Shown: positions 15,826-24,837 of the stretch, piece by piece | Layout of the letters: the number at the start of each line of letters is the position of its first letter | Position numbering within the stretch: position 1 is the first letter of the stretch | NCBI RefSeq assembly: GCF_001434275.1 | Contig: NZ_AZEZ01000093.1 | Location: forward strand, 1 to 36,570 | DNA from: Companilactobacillus mindensis DSM 14500 | GTDB lineage: Bacteria; Bacillota; Bacilli; Lactobacillales; Lactobacillaceae | Direction of reading: 5' to 3' | DNA length: 36,570 nucleotides | The notes under the pieces: model-generated | What the model saw: the letters and a program-made list of their open reading frames with translations, nothing else | The model's database searches: none | Told to the model about the DNA's origin: nothing | Translations under genes and position numbers: made by a program

Positions 15826-15836
15826 ACTACAATCAA

Positions 15837-16472
15837 TCAGCTTAGCAACGTCAAAGTAACCCGATTCAAACGTTTGGAAAGTTCAAATAGCTTCTCATAA
15901 GTAGGATCGTTTTGGTACAAGTCCATCTTATCTTTCAATTGTTTCTGCTCGAATTGTGAGAAGTAGAACTTCAAGTCGTGGTTGCCATGCAAGGTTGCTA
16001 ATAGGGCAAAGGCCTCAGGTGAGATCTTTTCGGCAGTTAGAATTTCCTTTCGCAGGTCAGCGACTAATTCGCGTTTGATACTCCGGTTAGGCAAGTAGTT
16101 GTTAGTTTTGAACACTAAGCCAGTCACCGCTTTAGTTACGTCGACTTTGTTAACTAAGGAATCACCGATTTCGTTATAGATCGTCCGAGTGATTTTTTCG
16201 TTAGTAGCCATTGCTCGTAAAACGTGAGTGACGCTTTTGCCTTGGTTCTTGTTGATGATTTGGAAAAATTCGTTTAGATATGTTTTGTCGTCAGGTAAAA
16301 CCTTATTAATGATGACACTGTTGTCAGTTAAGTCGATAATATCATTCAGTGCTAAGTCGAAAAATGAACTTTCGGCTAAGTAAGCACGTCGTCTGGTATT
16401 CTTAAAAATACGAATACTACCTTTTTCGTTACACGATAAAATAAAATATTTTTGTGGAATATTTAAATCCAT
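15837..16472 (-). CDS. GPP34 (GOLPH3/Vps74-like) family protein, tentative
   Basis: A 211-residue soluble protein, mostly helical. I see the pattern of the GPP34 fold: an N-terminal PQKYFILSCNEKG strand, YLAESSFFDLALNDIIDL, NEIGDSLVNK and a helical end. GPP34 proteins in eukaryotes bind phosphoinositides and retain glycosyltransferases; the role in bacteria is unknown. The assignment rests on motif memory and is moderate. ATG at 16472 follows AAAGGAGCAC. It is the second gene of a two-gene minus-strand operon, 11 bp after the SGNH hydrolase, and repeat copy 7 lies just beyond its stop. Confidence 0.55.
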   Translation of the reverse strand: MDLNIPQKYFILSCNEKGSIRIFKNTRRRAYLAESSFFDLALNDIIDLTDNSVIINKVLPDDKTYLNEFFQIINKNQGKSVTHVLRAMATNEKITRTIYNEIGDSLVNKVDVTKAVTGLVFKTNNYLPNRSIKRELVADLRKEILTAEKISPEAFALLATLHGNHDLKFYFSQFEQKQLKDKMDLYQNDPTYEKLFELSKRLNRVTLTLLS

Positions 16473-16483
16473 AAAGTGCTCCT

Positions 16484-17065
16484 TTAGTTCGACACTAACG
16501 TGGGATGCTTGGCTAGTGTGGCTTTAATTTCTGGTATTAACTCGTCTTCTAAGAGATTATAACCTTGGTCAGTAAAGTGCAAACCGTCTGCTTGTAATAA
16601 CTCGTCTAAGTTAGCATTATTAGCCATATCGTGTAAAATATCGACATACAATACGTCTAATTGTTTACTGATGTGTTCGGTAACTAATTCAAATTGCAAC
16701 TGTCTAGTCCATGGGCGACTAGGATTTTTGATCCAATCGATGTATGGAGGAGACACCAAAACAACTTTATCGGCTCCCAAAGTAGTGATGATATTAGTCA
16801 GATTTGCGGCAAATTTGCCCGGTTTGATTTCGTCGTCGATAGAAATATCATTGACGCCAAATCCCAAGATGACAACCTGAGGATTTAATCGTTTAACTCG
16901 TTCAACTCGTGTCATAGCATTATTGGTTTTATAGTCTGCAATCGACATGTTAATGACTTCATGGCCAGGAAAGTCCTTCCGGATGCTCTTGGCTAGGGTA
17001 TCTTTAGCCTTGCCATCACGAAATCCCATCATGGTCGAGTCCCCAAATAATACTATTCTCTTCAT
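16484..17065 (-). CDS. SGNH/GDSL-type hydrolase
   Basis: Esterase- or acyl-hydrolase-like protein of 193 residues with no signal peptide, so probably cytoplasmic. Block I is VLFGDSTMMG with the nucleophile serine, a conserved glycine and GVND supply the oxyanion hole (LGFGVNDIS), and block V is DGLHFTDQGY with the catalytic Asp and His. This is a complete SGNH set. Substrates of such proteins in lactobacilli range from lipids to acetylated sugars, so none is proposed. Start ATG 17065 follows AAAAAAGGAAA. It is divergent from coaA with a 92 bp shared promoter region. Confidence 0.88.
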   Translation of the reverse strand: MKRIVLFGDSTMMGFRDGKAKDTLAKSIRKDFPGHEVINMSIADYKTNNAMTRVERVKRLNPQVVILGFGVNDISIDDEIKPGKFAANLTNIITTLGADKVVLVSPPYIDWIKNPSRPWTRQLQFELVTEHISKQLDVLYVDILHDMANNANLDELLQADGLHFTDQGYNLLEDELIPEIKATLAKHPTLVSN

Positions 17066-17079
17066 ATATGTTTCCTTTT

Positions 17080-17107
17080 TTGAAAAAGTTCTATACTATA
17101 CTAGAAT
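17080..17107 (+). promoter_or_regulatory. Promoter of coaA
   Basis: TTGAAA (17080-17085), 16-bp spacer and TAGAAT (17102-17107). The predicted start near 17114 leaves a leader of about 44 nt before ATG 17158. Confidence 0.6.
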
Positions 17108-17157
17108 ACCAGAAAACTAATAAAAGTTAATTATTATATTAAGCAGGGTTTAATAAT

Positions 17158-18084
17158 ATGCAAAGTTTAACTAACTACGATGAATTTACACGCAAGCAAT
17201 GGGAAAACTTTCACGGTGAATATACCAAGCAAGCTATTACCGATGGCGAGTTGCGTAAAATCAAATCTTTGGATGATGAGATCTCGATCGATGATGTTCG
17301 TTCGATCTATGCACCGATTCGCCACTTGCTTCATATTTATTTGAAAAATTACCGTAAATTGACCAAGTTGAAAAATGAATTCGTCGATCGTTCAAGCCGT
17401 AAGATTCCTTTTATCATCGGTGTTTCCGGTTCGGTGGCAGTAGGTAAGAGCACGACGGCTAGATTGTTGAAGATCATGTTGGAGCGTGCTTATCCGCAAT
17501 ATAACGTTTCCCAAATGACGACGGACGGATTCTTGTATCCTAGTAAGATTTTGAAGGAACGCAATTTAATGAATAAAAAAGGCTTTCCCGAAACTTACGA
17601 TATGAACAAGTTGTTGACCTTCTTGGGCGATGTTAAAACTAAAGGCGGCAAAATTAAGTATCCATTATATTCGCATAATATTTACGATATTATCCCAGGC
17701 AAATTTGAAGAGACCGATAATCCAGATATTTTGATCGTAGAGGGGATAAATGTATTACAATTGCCTCAGAACGAACAAATCTATGTCAGTGATTTCTTTG
17801 ATTTTTCGATCTACATCGACGCTGAAGTTAAAGATATCGAAGAATGGTTCTTGAATCGCTTTGAAACGCTGTTGGATCTAGCTAGAAATGATCCGAATAG
17901 TTATTACTATCAATTCACTCAAATACCAGAGAAAGAAGCGATGGCGATGGCTAAAAATGTTTGGGAGACAATTAATTATCCAAATTTACGTGATTATATC
18001 AAGCCGACAATGAACCGTGCCGACCTGATATTACACAAATCTGAGGATCATCAGATCGATAAAATTTATCTCAGAAAATATTAA
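17158..18084 (+). CDS. coaA: Type I pantothenate kinase
   Basis: Cytoplasmic enzyme that phosphorylates pantothenate with ATP, the first committed step to coenzyme A. At 308 residues it has normal family length. The P-loop is GVSGSVAVGKSTTA (residues about 89-102). TTDGFLYP, RKGFPETYD-like NKKGFPETYDMNKL, YPLYSHNIYDI and VEGINVLQ follow in the expected order for prokaryotic PanK-I. The ending with YLRKY is usual. The start is ATG 17158 after CAGGG. guaA follows after a 72 bp gap with its own promoter. Confidence 0.95.
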   Translation: MQSLTNYDEFTRKQWENFHGEYTKQAITDGELRKIKSLDDEISIDDVRSIYAPIRHLLHIYLKNYRKLTKLKNEFVDRSSRKIPFIIGVSGSVAVGKSTTARLLKIMLERAYPQYNVSQMTTDGFLYPSKILKERNLMNKKGFPETYDMNKLLTFLGDVKTKGGKIKYPLYSHNIYDIIPGKFEETDNPDILIVEGINVLQLPQNEQIYVSDFFDFSIYIDAEVKDIEEWFLNRFETLLDLARNDPNSYYYQFTQIPEKEAMAMAKNVWETINYPNLRDYIKPTMNRADLILHKSEDHQIDKIYLRKY

Positions 18085-18097
18085 GCGTATACAATAT

Positions 18098-18126
18098 ATG
18101 ACATGGAACAGATTTTCGTATACAAT
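18098..18126 (+). promoter_or_regulatory. Promoter of guaA
   Basis: ATGACA (18098-18103), 17-bp spacer and TACAAT (18121-18126). CGTATACAATA occurs twice, 31 bp apart, once before and once across the -10, which might be an operator. The leader is only about 25 nt, so there is no room for a purine riboswitch. Confidence 0.6.
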
Positions 18127-18156
18127 AGAATAAATAAAAAAATGGGGGAAATTGAT

Positions 18157-19707
18157 TTGAGCAAGCAATGGCCTGATGCTGATAGCATCATCGTTCTAGA
18201 CTACGGTAGTCAATACAATCAATTGATTACTCGTAGAATCAGAGATATCGGTATTTACTCTGAATTACTACCAAATACTATTACTGCTGCAGAAGTTAAA
18301 GAAATCAATCCTAAAGGTATTATCCTTTCTGGTGGACCAATGAGTGTCTACGACAAGGATGCCTTTTCAATCGACCAAGACATTTACAAGCTAGGTATTC
18401 CTATCTTAGGTATTTGTTACGGTATGCAATTGATGTCTTACAACCTTGGCGGTAAAGTCGAATCAGCTGACAACCGTGAATACGGACGCGCTGACATTAC
18501 TGTGACAGAACCAGATTCTGTCTTGTTCAAGGGCTTACCTGAGAAGCAATTCGTATGGATGAGTCACGGTGACTTGGTAAGAGAAGCACCTACTGGCTTT
18601 AAAGTTGTCGCTACAAGTAAGAATGCACCTATCTCTTCAATCGCCAATGACGAAAAGAAGATGTATGGTGTACAATTCCACGCCGAAGTTAGAAATACTG
18701 AATTCGGTTTGGATATCTTGAAGCACTTTGCATTCGACGTTTGTGAAGCAAAAGCTAACTGGTCAATGGATGATTTCATCGATCAACAAATTCAAAAGAT
18801 TCGTGACACTGTTGGTGACAAGAAGGTTCTTCTTGGACTATCAGGTGGTGTTGATTCTTCTGTTGTTGGCGTTTTGCTACACAAAGCTATCGGTACACAA
18901 TTAACAAGTATCTTCGTTGACCACGGTTTACTTCGTAAGAACGAAGCTAACCAAGTTATGGACAGTTTGAAAGGTAAGTTTGGTTTGAACATTATTCAAG
19001 TTGACGCTCAAAAACGTTTCTTGGACAAACTTGCTGGCGTAACTGATCCAGAAAAGAAACGTAAGATCATCGGTAATGAATTTATCCAAGTGTTCAATGA
19101 TGAAGCTACTAAGTTGGATGGTATCGACTTTTTGGCTCAAGGTACACTTTATACTGACGTTATCGAAAGTGGTACAAGTACTGCTCAAACAATTAAATCT
19201 CACCACAACGTTGGTGGACTTCCAGAAGACATGCAATTTAAGTTGATCGAACCACTTAGAACATTGTTCAAAGATGAAGTTCGTGAACTTGGTGAAAAAT
19301 TAGGTATGCCACATGATCTCGTTTGGCGTCAACCATTCCCAGGTCCTGGTCTAGGTATTCGTGTTATCGGTGAAGTTACCGAAGAGAAGTTACAAATCGT
19401 TCGTGATAGTGACTGGGTACTTCGTGACGAAATCGCTAAGAATGGCCTTGATGAAAAGATCTGGCAATACTTTACCGTACTACCTGGTATCCGTTCAGTT
19501 GGTGTTATGGGTGATGGTAGAACTTACGATTACACAATCGGTATTCGTGCCGTTACATCAATCGATGGTATGACAGCTGACTTCGCACAAATTCCTTGGG
19601 ATGTACTTCAAAAGATCTCAACAAGAATCGTAAACGAAGTAGCTCACGTCAACCGTGTAGTTTATGATATTACTTCTAAGCCGCCCGCAACTATTGAGTG
19701 GGAGTGA
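18157..19707 (+). CDS. guaA: GMP synthase (glutamine-hydrolysing)
   Basis: Cytoplasmic enzyme that converts XMP to GMP using glutamine and ATP. The 516-residue protein has an N-terminal class I glutamine amidotransferase ([20 protein letters not shown]; nucleophile Cys in [11 protein letters not shown] near VQFHAEV). A PP-loop ATPase ([12 protein letters not shown]) and the C-terminal dimer domain ending KPPATIEWE follow. The frame is open from 18103, but GGGGGA at 18144-18149 lies 7 nt before TTG 18157 and the predicted promoter makes upstream starts unlikely. Its extreme 3' end is partly duplicated 64 bp downstream, as expected for a site of mobile-element integration. Confidence 0.95.
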   Translation: MSKQWPDADSIIVLDYGSQYNQLITRRIRDIGIYSELLPNTITAAEVKEINPKGIILSGGPMSVYDKDAFSIDQDIYKLGIPILGICYGMQLMSYNLGGKVESADNREYGRADITVTEPDSVLFKGLPEKQFVWMSHGDLVREAPTGFKVVATSKNAPISSIANDEKKMYGVQFHAEVRNTEFGLDILKHFAFDVCEAKANWSMDDFIDQQIQKIRDTVGDKKVLLGLSGGVDSSVVGVLLHKAIGTQLTSIFVDHGLLRKNEANQVMDSLKGKFGLNIIQVDAQKRFLDKLAGVTDPEKKRKIIGNEFIQVFNDEATKLDGIDFLAQGTLYTDVIESGTSTAQTIKSHHNVGGLPEDMQFKLIEPLRTLFKDEVRELGEKLGMPHDLVWRQPFPGPGLGIRVIGEVTEEKLQIVRDSDWVLRDEIAKNGLDEKIWQYFTVLPGIRSVGVMGDGRTYDYTIGIRAVTSIDGMTADFAQIPWDVLQKISTRIVNEVAHVNRVVYDITSKPPATIEWE

Positions 19708-19708
19708 C
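19689..19708 (+). other. guaA 3' end, candidate attachment site (left copy)
   Basis: AACTATTGAGTGGGAGTGAC covers the last six codons of guaA and 18 of 20 bases recur at 19753-19772. The 3' end of guaA is a known integration hotspot of genomic islands. Confidence 0.45.
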
Positions 19709-19710
19709 AA

Positions 19711-19740
19711 AAAAGCCGAGAAAATTTCTCGGCTTTTTTT
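19711..19740 (+). terminator. Intrinsic terminator of guaA
   Basis: AAGCCGAGAAA pairs perfectly with TTTCTCGGCTT, followed by a run of T; an A-run precedes it, so it may also act leftwards. Confidence 0.9.
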
Positions 19741-20005
19741 ATTGCGTTTTATAACCATTGAGTGGAAGTGACCTAATTGTAAATAAACTTTTAAGGACGC
19801 CTTCGACCTTATTTATCTGATGAATATAATAAAAAGTAATCAAAGCTATTTTACTAGTAATAATATCTTTATCATACTTAGTATGACATTTTAAACAAAT
19901 CCAATATCTCATCTCTAATTTGTGTTTTCTATCATCATAACCATAATTAGAACAAATTTGATCTGTTTTATATTGGTTTATGACAATTAATTTTTGTTGT
20001 TTCAT
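19739..20005 (-). pseudogene. TnpB (IS200/IS605-type) C-terminal relic
   Basis: An 88-codon frame with a degenerate zinc ribbon: ICSNYGYDDRKHKLEMRYWICLKCHTKYDKDI. Intact TnpB/OrfB proteins have CxxC twice with GY..K.L..R.W.C..C...HDRD between and after; here the first pair has lost one cysteine (CSNY). The N-terminal RNase H-like part is missing and the tail is unrelated. It is a dead fragment of an insertion-sequence accessory gene, lying in the segment just behind guaA. Confidence 0.7.
19753..19772 (+). other. Partial duplicate of the guaA end (candidate att copy)
   Basis: AACCATTGAGTGGAAGTGAC repeats the guaA terminus with two differences. If it is an attachment site, the DNA between the two copies carries guaA's terminator and was brought in by an element. 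A far-end copy was not found in the window. Confidence 0.4.
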
Positions 20006-20445
20006 TATATTTATAAATAAGCGTTGGATGAATTTTAAATCAATGCTAATTTGAGATTGCCTTAGAAAAAGTATGATTTTTAAAGAAATTTTTGATTTTT
20101 GAATTCTCTATAACAATTAAGTTAAATTTTAAACTAATTCTGTGGTGATCTTTTGTAAATATTTTTTTTGATGGGATATTTTTCAGAGCATTCTCATTTT
20201 TTATATACTTATTTAACTAATCGTAGAAAATAGATTAAGTACTACTACCAACATTTTTGAATGGAAATATAGCTGGCTAATGCCATTAGAAACGATACAC
20301 GTGAATATGATTCAAATGCTTTCGTATAAAGATATTCAATTATTTTAAGCTCTTTGAAAGAGATACGCTTTTTCTATATGTTATATTGTAGTAGCTATTA
20401 ATAATTGGTAGAAGAGTATAAATGAATTATTGTATTTAATTTAAA
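20006..20445. other. AT-rich gap, no gene seen
   Basis: No credible frame, repeat or RNA gene is visible. The composition is more AT-rich than flanking housekeeping DNA, in keeping with acquired DNA before the restriction-modification gene. Confidence 0.6.
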
Positions 20446-20460
20446 TTGAGGGAAATTCGT

Positions 20461-22721
20461 ATGAAGAAAAATTATGTGGATGAACGAGAAGGACAAATCG
20501 ACTTCTTTGAAAATTTTAGAATAGATTATAAAAATAATGAGGTTCTAATAGATGATACTGATGGAGTATGGAATGGAAATATTTTAGAATTTAAATTAAA
20601 TATAGAAAATTTAAATAAAACGTTATTTCAGGCAATAAAATATCTTTCAAAATTGAGAATTAAAGGAATACCGGTTTATTAATTTCTTTAAATGATCAGT
20701 TTTTGTATTTGTATAAATCAAAAGATTATTTTGATGACATTCATAATATATATATCGGGGCATCAAGTAAAAATAATGATGGTTTTATTGGCAAGAATTA
20801 TATAAAGAAATTTGATTTGTCGGATCAAGATGATACGTATAAAGTTTTAGATTTACTTAAATCAAAAGTGTATATGAAAATTAATATTGATGAGAGTTGC
20901 ATTGTTGGTTGGGCAGAAAAATTTTATCGAGAACACCCAAAGGCAAGCAAGGGAGATTTTATTGGTGATGATACTGGACTCGTTAAAATAACTGGAGAAA
21001 TAAGGGAACCTTATTTTTTTAAAGACTTTATTTTGCCATACACTGAAGGAACAAATGAAAAATTTAAATATTTAATGGATAAACTAAATGATCGATTGAA
21101 TAAAAAAGATCTGGGAGCTTATTACACCGCTATACCGTATGCCAAAAAAGCGGCTGAATTGGTACGAAATGCAATAAGTAAGGTACCATCCGGAAATGAT
21201 TATATAATTTTAGATAGATGTGCGGGAACGGGAAATTTGGAATCTGTTTTATCTGACGATGAATTATCACATTGTGTTTTATCTACATATGAATATTATG
21301 AATATAAGGTTCTAATGGAGAGGCTAGCAGATAAGGTGAGAACAATAATTCCACCTACGGAAAATCTTGTTAAATACTCTAGTGGCTTCGTTTTGAATGG
21401 GAATGCACTTGAGAAAGAATACTTAGATAATTCTATTATCAATTCTTATTTAAAGGATAAGAATTGTACAATTATTATGTTTGAAAATCCACCTTATCAA
21501 GATAGTTCTTCAATAACTTTTGTTGAGAATGGGGATATTTCTAGAAGAGCTACAACTAGGCGGAAGGGTTCCTTTGTTCTGGAAGAATTTAAAAAAGATA
21601 TTAAGAAATTTAATGGTCAACAGGCTGTTGCCAGGGAAATTTCGAATTTATTTATTTGGTCTGCATTTAAATATTATTTACGTCAAAGTACTGATAGTTA
21701 CATTGTTTTTTCTCCCGTTAAATATTTTAAAAGCGCTAATATTGTGAATAAAAAATTTATCAAAGGTTTCTTATTCAATAGAAAACATTTTCACGCTAGT
21801 CCTTCAAGTATATCCTGTATTCAATGGCAAAATATAGATGACTTTAAACTGGATTCATTGTCGCTTGATGCATATGATATTGTTAATAATGATATTTTGG
21901 ATATCAAAAAAACAATTGTAATAAAAAAAATAGAAACTAATATATCTTTATTAAACGATACACGCAAATTTTCTAATGATCTTAGTGGAGGAAGTGTAGT
22001 AAAATCTAATGGATATGAAGATGAAAAATGGCAACATCATAGTAATGGAAGACAACCTATTTATAATGATAATATAGTGGGTTATTTGGTTTCTAAGAGT
22101 TCTATGATTGATCCGAAACATTATAATTTAGTAAGAACAAATTTTAATACGGCACTAAAAAATTCATATGGATTTTGGCTTAGAAAAGATAACTATTTGA
22201 AAAAATTACCGATGTTTGTTGCCAAAGTAATTCCATTAAAAAATTGGTATGATAAGGATGTTTACTTTACAAGTAATGATGGTGGAGATGCTTTTGAAAA
22301 GGATGACAAATTTTTATTAAATTGTTTAATTTTCACTTGTTTAACTCCTAAGAATAAATGTATTTCGTTTAATGGTTCTGATCATAGACTGTATCTGAAT
22401 GAATTATGTTTTGATACTGGATCGTTAGCAAGTGAGTATATATTGTCTCAATCCTTAAACGATTATCAACATAGGATCATTAGTTTATGGTATAGGATAT
22501 TAAAAGAGGCAAAGGAAACTGATGATTATAACGATGAATATAATTATGGAATGTACCAAATAATTCAAGAATTAGATACATATTATAAAAATGATAAAAA
22601 TAAAAAAGTTTATAACTATACGGAATTACATAGTGATATTATTTCGATGAAATCCAATTTGAATGAATTTTATAACTCATATATAAAGGATGATATGTTT
22701 AAATATGAACTTATAAAATGA
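20461..22721 (+). pseudogene. Type IIG-like restriction-modification enzyme, frameshifted
   Basis: A single-chain nuclease plus adenine-N6 methyltransferase, broken by a frameshift. From ATG 20461 (after GAGGGA) the first frame gives a PD-(D/E)xK-like nuclease start: D34-G35, then E43-F44-K45 (ILEFKLN), followed by QAIKYLSKLRIKGIPVY and stop at 20680-20682. The next frame resumes as LISLNDQFLYLYKSKDYFDD, so one base change near 20676-20684 joins them into about 750 residues. The second part has motif X (LGAYYTAIPYAKKAAEL), motif I (DRCAGTGNLE), motif IV (FENPPYQD) and a long C-terminal part likely recognising the target. The nuclease is separated from the methyltransferase, so restriction is probably lost while modification may persist from TTG 20703. 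Very AT-rich codon use fits recent transfer. Confidence 0.75.
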
Positions 22722-22912
22722 TTTTTTGATGTATTGGTATTTAGCATTAGCTTTATTTCATAACGAAATAAGGTTTAGATAACAAAACAATAAAATTCAT
22801 ACCAAAAATATTTAATATTTGAAGAAAATATTATTATAACCAAATCACGTTGCTAGAAAAAACATATCTCCCATATACTATCCTTGAAAATATATATTTT
22901 AGGAGGATATTT

Positions 22913-23576
22913 ATGGTTCAGTCTGTTAATTCGCAAAATGATAGTGATCTATTTTCGGTCAGTTTGGTGGCCTTTTGGGTCAAGGGGAGCATTACGATGG
23001 ATGATTCTTTCCTACGTGTAAACATGCCCAATACGATTCTATTTGGTCTATTGCCAGCCGGTAAAACAAAGGATTCATCACCACTTTCGGGGATAACAAA
23101 TGTCTATACTTCAAAATCATACAAGTTGGGATCGATTATTTTAGGAGCAATTCTGATTATGGTCGGTTTGGCTATGTTCGGTGCTTCAGCGTTCGCGGCA
23201 TTGATAGCACTTGTGATTGGAGCAGCTGTGTTGGGTGGAGGAATCAAGACATCATTCACTTATGAACGTTCAGGAATTGAAAAAACTATTGAATTTCCAT
23301 TTTTCGAAGCTAGTCGAGTTGATGGTTTAGAAAATCAATTGACTCAAAAATTAGCTCAATTCCAAGATGATCGAAATGTTCGCAAGCAGTCAGAATTAAC
23401 TCGTCAACAATCAGTCAACAATACTAACAATGTTGTTAATGCTATTAATAACAATGGCAATGCCAACACTAATGCACCTGCCGATGCAGGAGATTTCATT
23501 TTTTGTTCAAAATGTGGAAACCAATTAAAAATGGGTTCAGTATTATTGTAATAAGTGTGGCGCACAAATTAATTAA
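22913..23576 (+). pseudogene. Membrane protein with C-terminal zinc ribbon, frameshifted near its end
   Basis: Protein of unknown function starting at ATG 22913, 6-7 nt after AGGAGG; an upstream TTG at 22850 is in frame but lacks a ribosome site. It has a soluble N-terminus (FSVSLVAFWVKGSITMDDSFLRV), a hydrophobic hairpin (LGSIILGAILIMVGLAMFG to LIALVIGAAVLGGG), an asparagine-rich linker and FCSKCGNQLK, the first half of a zinc ribbon. In frame it ends at 23551 after GSVLL. One added base in the A-run at 23527-23531 would restore YYCNKCGAQIN and the second CxxC, ending at 23576. The deletion is in a homopolymer, so it may be a sequencing error, a phase switch or real decay. Confidence 0.7.
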
Positions 23577-23586
23577 TAGAAATGAC

Positions 23587-23624
23587 AAAAGAGCAACTCC
23601 AAAAATATGGAGTTGCTCTTTTTA
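23587..23624 (+). terminator. Intrinsic terminator after the zinc-ribbon gene
   Basis: AAAAGAGCAACTCCA pairs perfectly with TGGAGTTGCTCTTTT around a 6-nt loop, with a T-run. It would act in both directions. Confidence 0.9.
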
Positions 23625-23769
23625 ATAGGATCATAAACGAATATTAGGACGTTTTCATTAAGGAAAGATATTATTTTATAACGAAGTTTTTGTTTTACGG
23701 AAAAAATCCTAAATACATCGGTATTCTCAGATATAATTATATGAAAATTAAATATTTGGAGAATATAAA

Positions 23770-24618
23770 ATGGCAAAGAATATTTTTATTACCGATAATC
23801 ATTTGAATGACGATGTTATTATTTATAACCGTGAACCAGTGATTGTATGCTTGGCTGATAGGAAAGATATAAAGTCATTAACTCGTGTGGAAGAAAGTAA
23901 AGTAGCCGGAATATATATTTTATTAGGTAAAGAAAAGAGATATGTAGGACGGGCTTTTAATTCGGTTCTAAATCAATTGGTTCGTCAAGATAAGAATAAA
24001 AAATGGTGGAATCAAGTGATATTCTTCGGCCGTGAAGATGGCCTTTTAGATGGATCTCAAATTAATTACTTGGAAAGAAAATTAACAGAACTATTTAAAA
24101 AATTAAATGTCTCTTTGGATAGTGACAATCTTACGAGAGGCAACAATTACTTTATAGAGAAATTAAATGAAAAAAGAGCTGATGAACTATGGAGCGTTGC
24201 TAGCGATATTATTCTAAATATTGCAAATATTGATTTGCTAAAAGGAGAAGTTAAATCAATTAATGTAGATAATCAAGTAGTTGAGACAATACGTGATGAT
24301 AAACCATTTAAGTTGAATGATGGATTTAATACATATGAAGGAAATTCAGCACGAGCGGCGTATATAAATTTAGTAAAAGGATATCTTGATGATGAACGGA
24401 TGCGTAGTAAATTATTAAAAAGGGTGACTATTGGGAAACCAACGGCTAAGAATCTATTGGGAACCAAATTAAATATGTCTCCTAAAGGAACCCAGATGAC
24501 TAGAGAATTAAAAAATGGAATAAACCTTTATGTTAATTTTTCGAAGAACGATTTAGTAAGGGCAAGTCTCCAAATTGGTAGAATGGTTGGAAGAGATATA
24601 GAAGCTAATTGGAAGTAA
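23770..24618 (+). CDS. GIY-YIG nuclease-fold protein with C-terminal DUF4357-like domain
   Basis: A 282-residue soluble protein. Residues about 46-120 show a GIY-YIG pattern: AGIYILLGKEKRYVGRA (GIY and YVG), then a tryptophan-rich WWNQVIFFGRED and DGSQINYLERKL with the metal-binding glutamate. The C-terminal part (EGNSARAAYINLVKGYL to GTKLNMSPKGTQ) resembles small domains found after such nucleases. The catalytic Arg after YVG is R57 (YVGRA). These proteins often lie in mobile or defence regions; the nearby type IIG relic supports that, but no partner is evident. ATG 23770 follows TTTGGAGAA. Function on DNA is inferred from the fold only. Confidence 0.7.
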   Translation: MAKNIFITDNHLNDDVIIYNREPVIVCLADRKDIKSLTRVEESKVAGIYILLGKEKRYVGRAFNSVLNQLVRQDKNKKWWNQVIFFGREDGLLDGSQINYLERKLTELFKKLNVSLDSDNLTRGNNYFIEKLNEKRADELWSVASDIILNIANIDLLKGEVKSINVDNQVVETIRDDKPFKLNDGFNTYEGNSARAAYINLVKGYLDDERMRSKLLKRVTIGKPTAKNLLGTKLNMSPKGTQMTRELKNGINLYVNFSKNDLVRASLQIGRMVGRDIEANWK

Positions 24619-24798
24619 CAAAAAACCCTTACTAGGGAGTAAGGGTTAAGTGAAATAATATTAGTTATTTAGGGGGGATAACTCAAACGGGGATTTGAGT
24701 TATTATCATTGTGTTTATATAAGGGAATATTGCGGGAAGTTCAAGTTGCTAGATAAATTAGGGGATTTATCTATGCGATTGAGGGCTATCTCGATCAC
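24619..24798 (-). ncRNA. Predicted csRNA-like small RNA with C-rich hairpin loops
   Basis: On the minus strand, about 180 nt from near 24798 to the T-run at 24619-24625. Hairpins in order: GATCGAG with CTCAATC (one mismatch, loop ATAGCC); TAGATAAAT with ATTTATCTA (24752-24775, loop CCCCTA); ATAACTCAAA with TTTGAGTTAT (24677-24702, loop TCCCCG); AACCCTTAC with GTAAGGGTT (24624-24647, loop TCCCTA) plus six T as terminator. The linkers carry TTCCCG, TTCCCT and ATCCCCCC. Exposed UCCC or CCCC motifs are complementary to Shine-Dalgarno sequences and typify regulatory RNAs such as RNAIII/Rsa, LhrC and streptococcal csRNAs. On the plus strand the last hairpin has no T-run, so only the minus orientation makes sense. 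Confidence 0.72.
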
Positions 24799-24804
24799 AA
24801 GTAC

Positions 24805-24837
24805 AATATAGCTTTCTTACCTTAAAGAAGACTTAAA
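24805..24837 (-). promoter_or_regulatory. CiaR-like direct repeat and -10 of the small RNA
   Basis: On the minus strand TTTAAG (24832-24837), 5 nt, TTTAAG (24821-24826), 10 nt, then -10 TATATT (24805-24810). This is exactly TTTAAG-N5-TTTAAG, the site of the response regulator CiaR in streptococci, and it takes the place of a -35 hexamer. The sequence match is direct; control by a CiaR-type regulator in this organism is inference. Confidence 0.65.

Noticed and set aside
18085-18157. Guanine riboswitch before guaA
   Set aside because: The leader after the predicted promoter is only about 25 nt, with no conserved purine-riboswitch core.
24661-24800. The same hairpins as a plus-strand leader of the serine hydrolase
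   Set aside because: The hydrolase promoter (-10 at 24947) lies downstream, the plus strand lacks a T-run after the last hairpin, and the -10 and TTTAAG repeat point leftwards.
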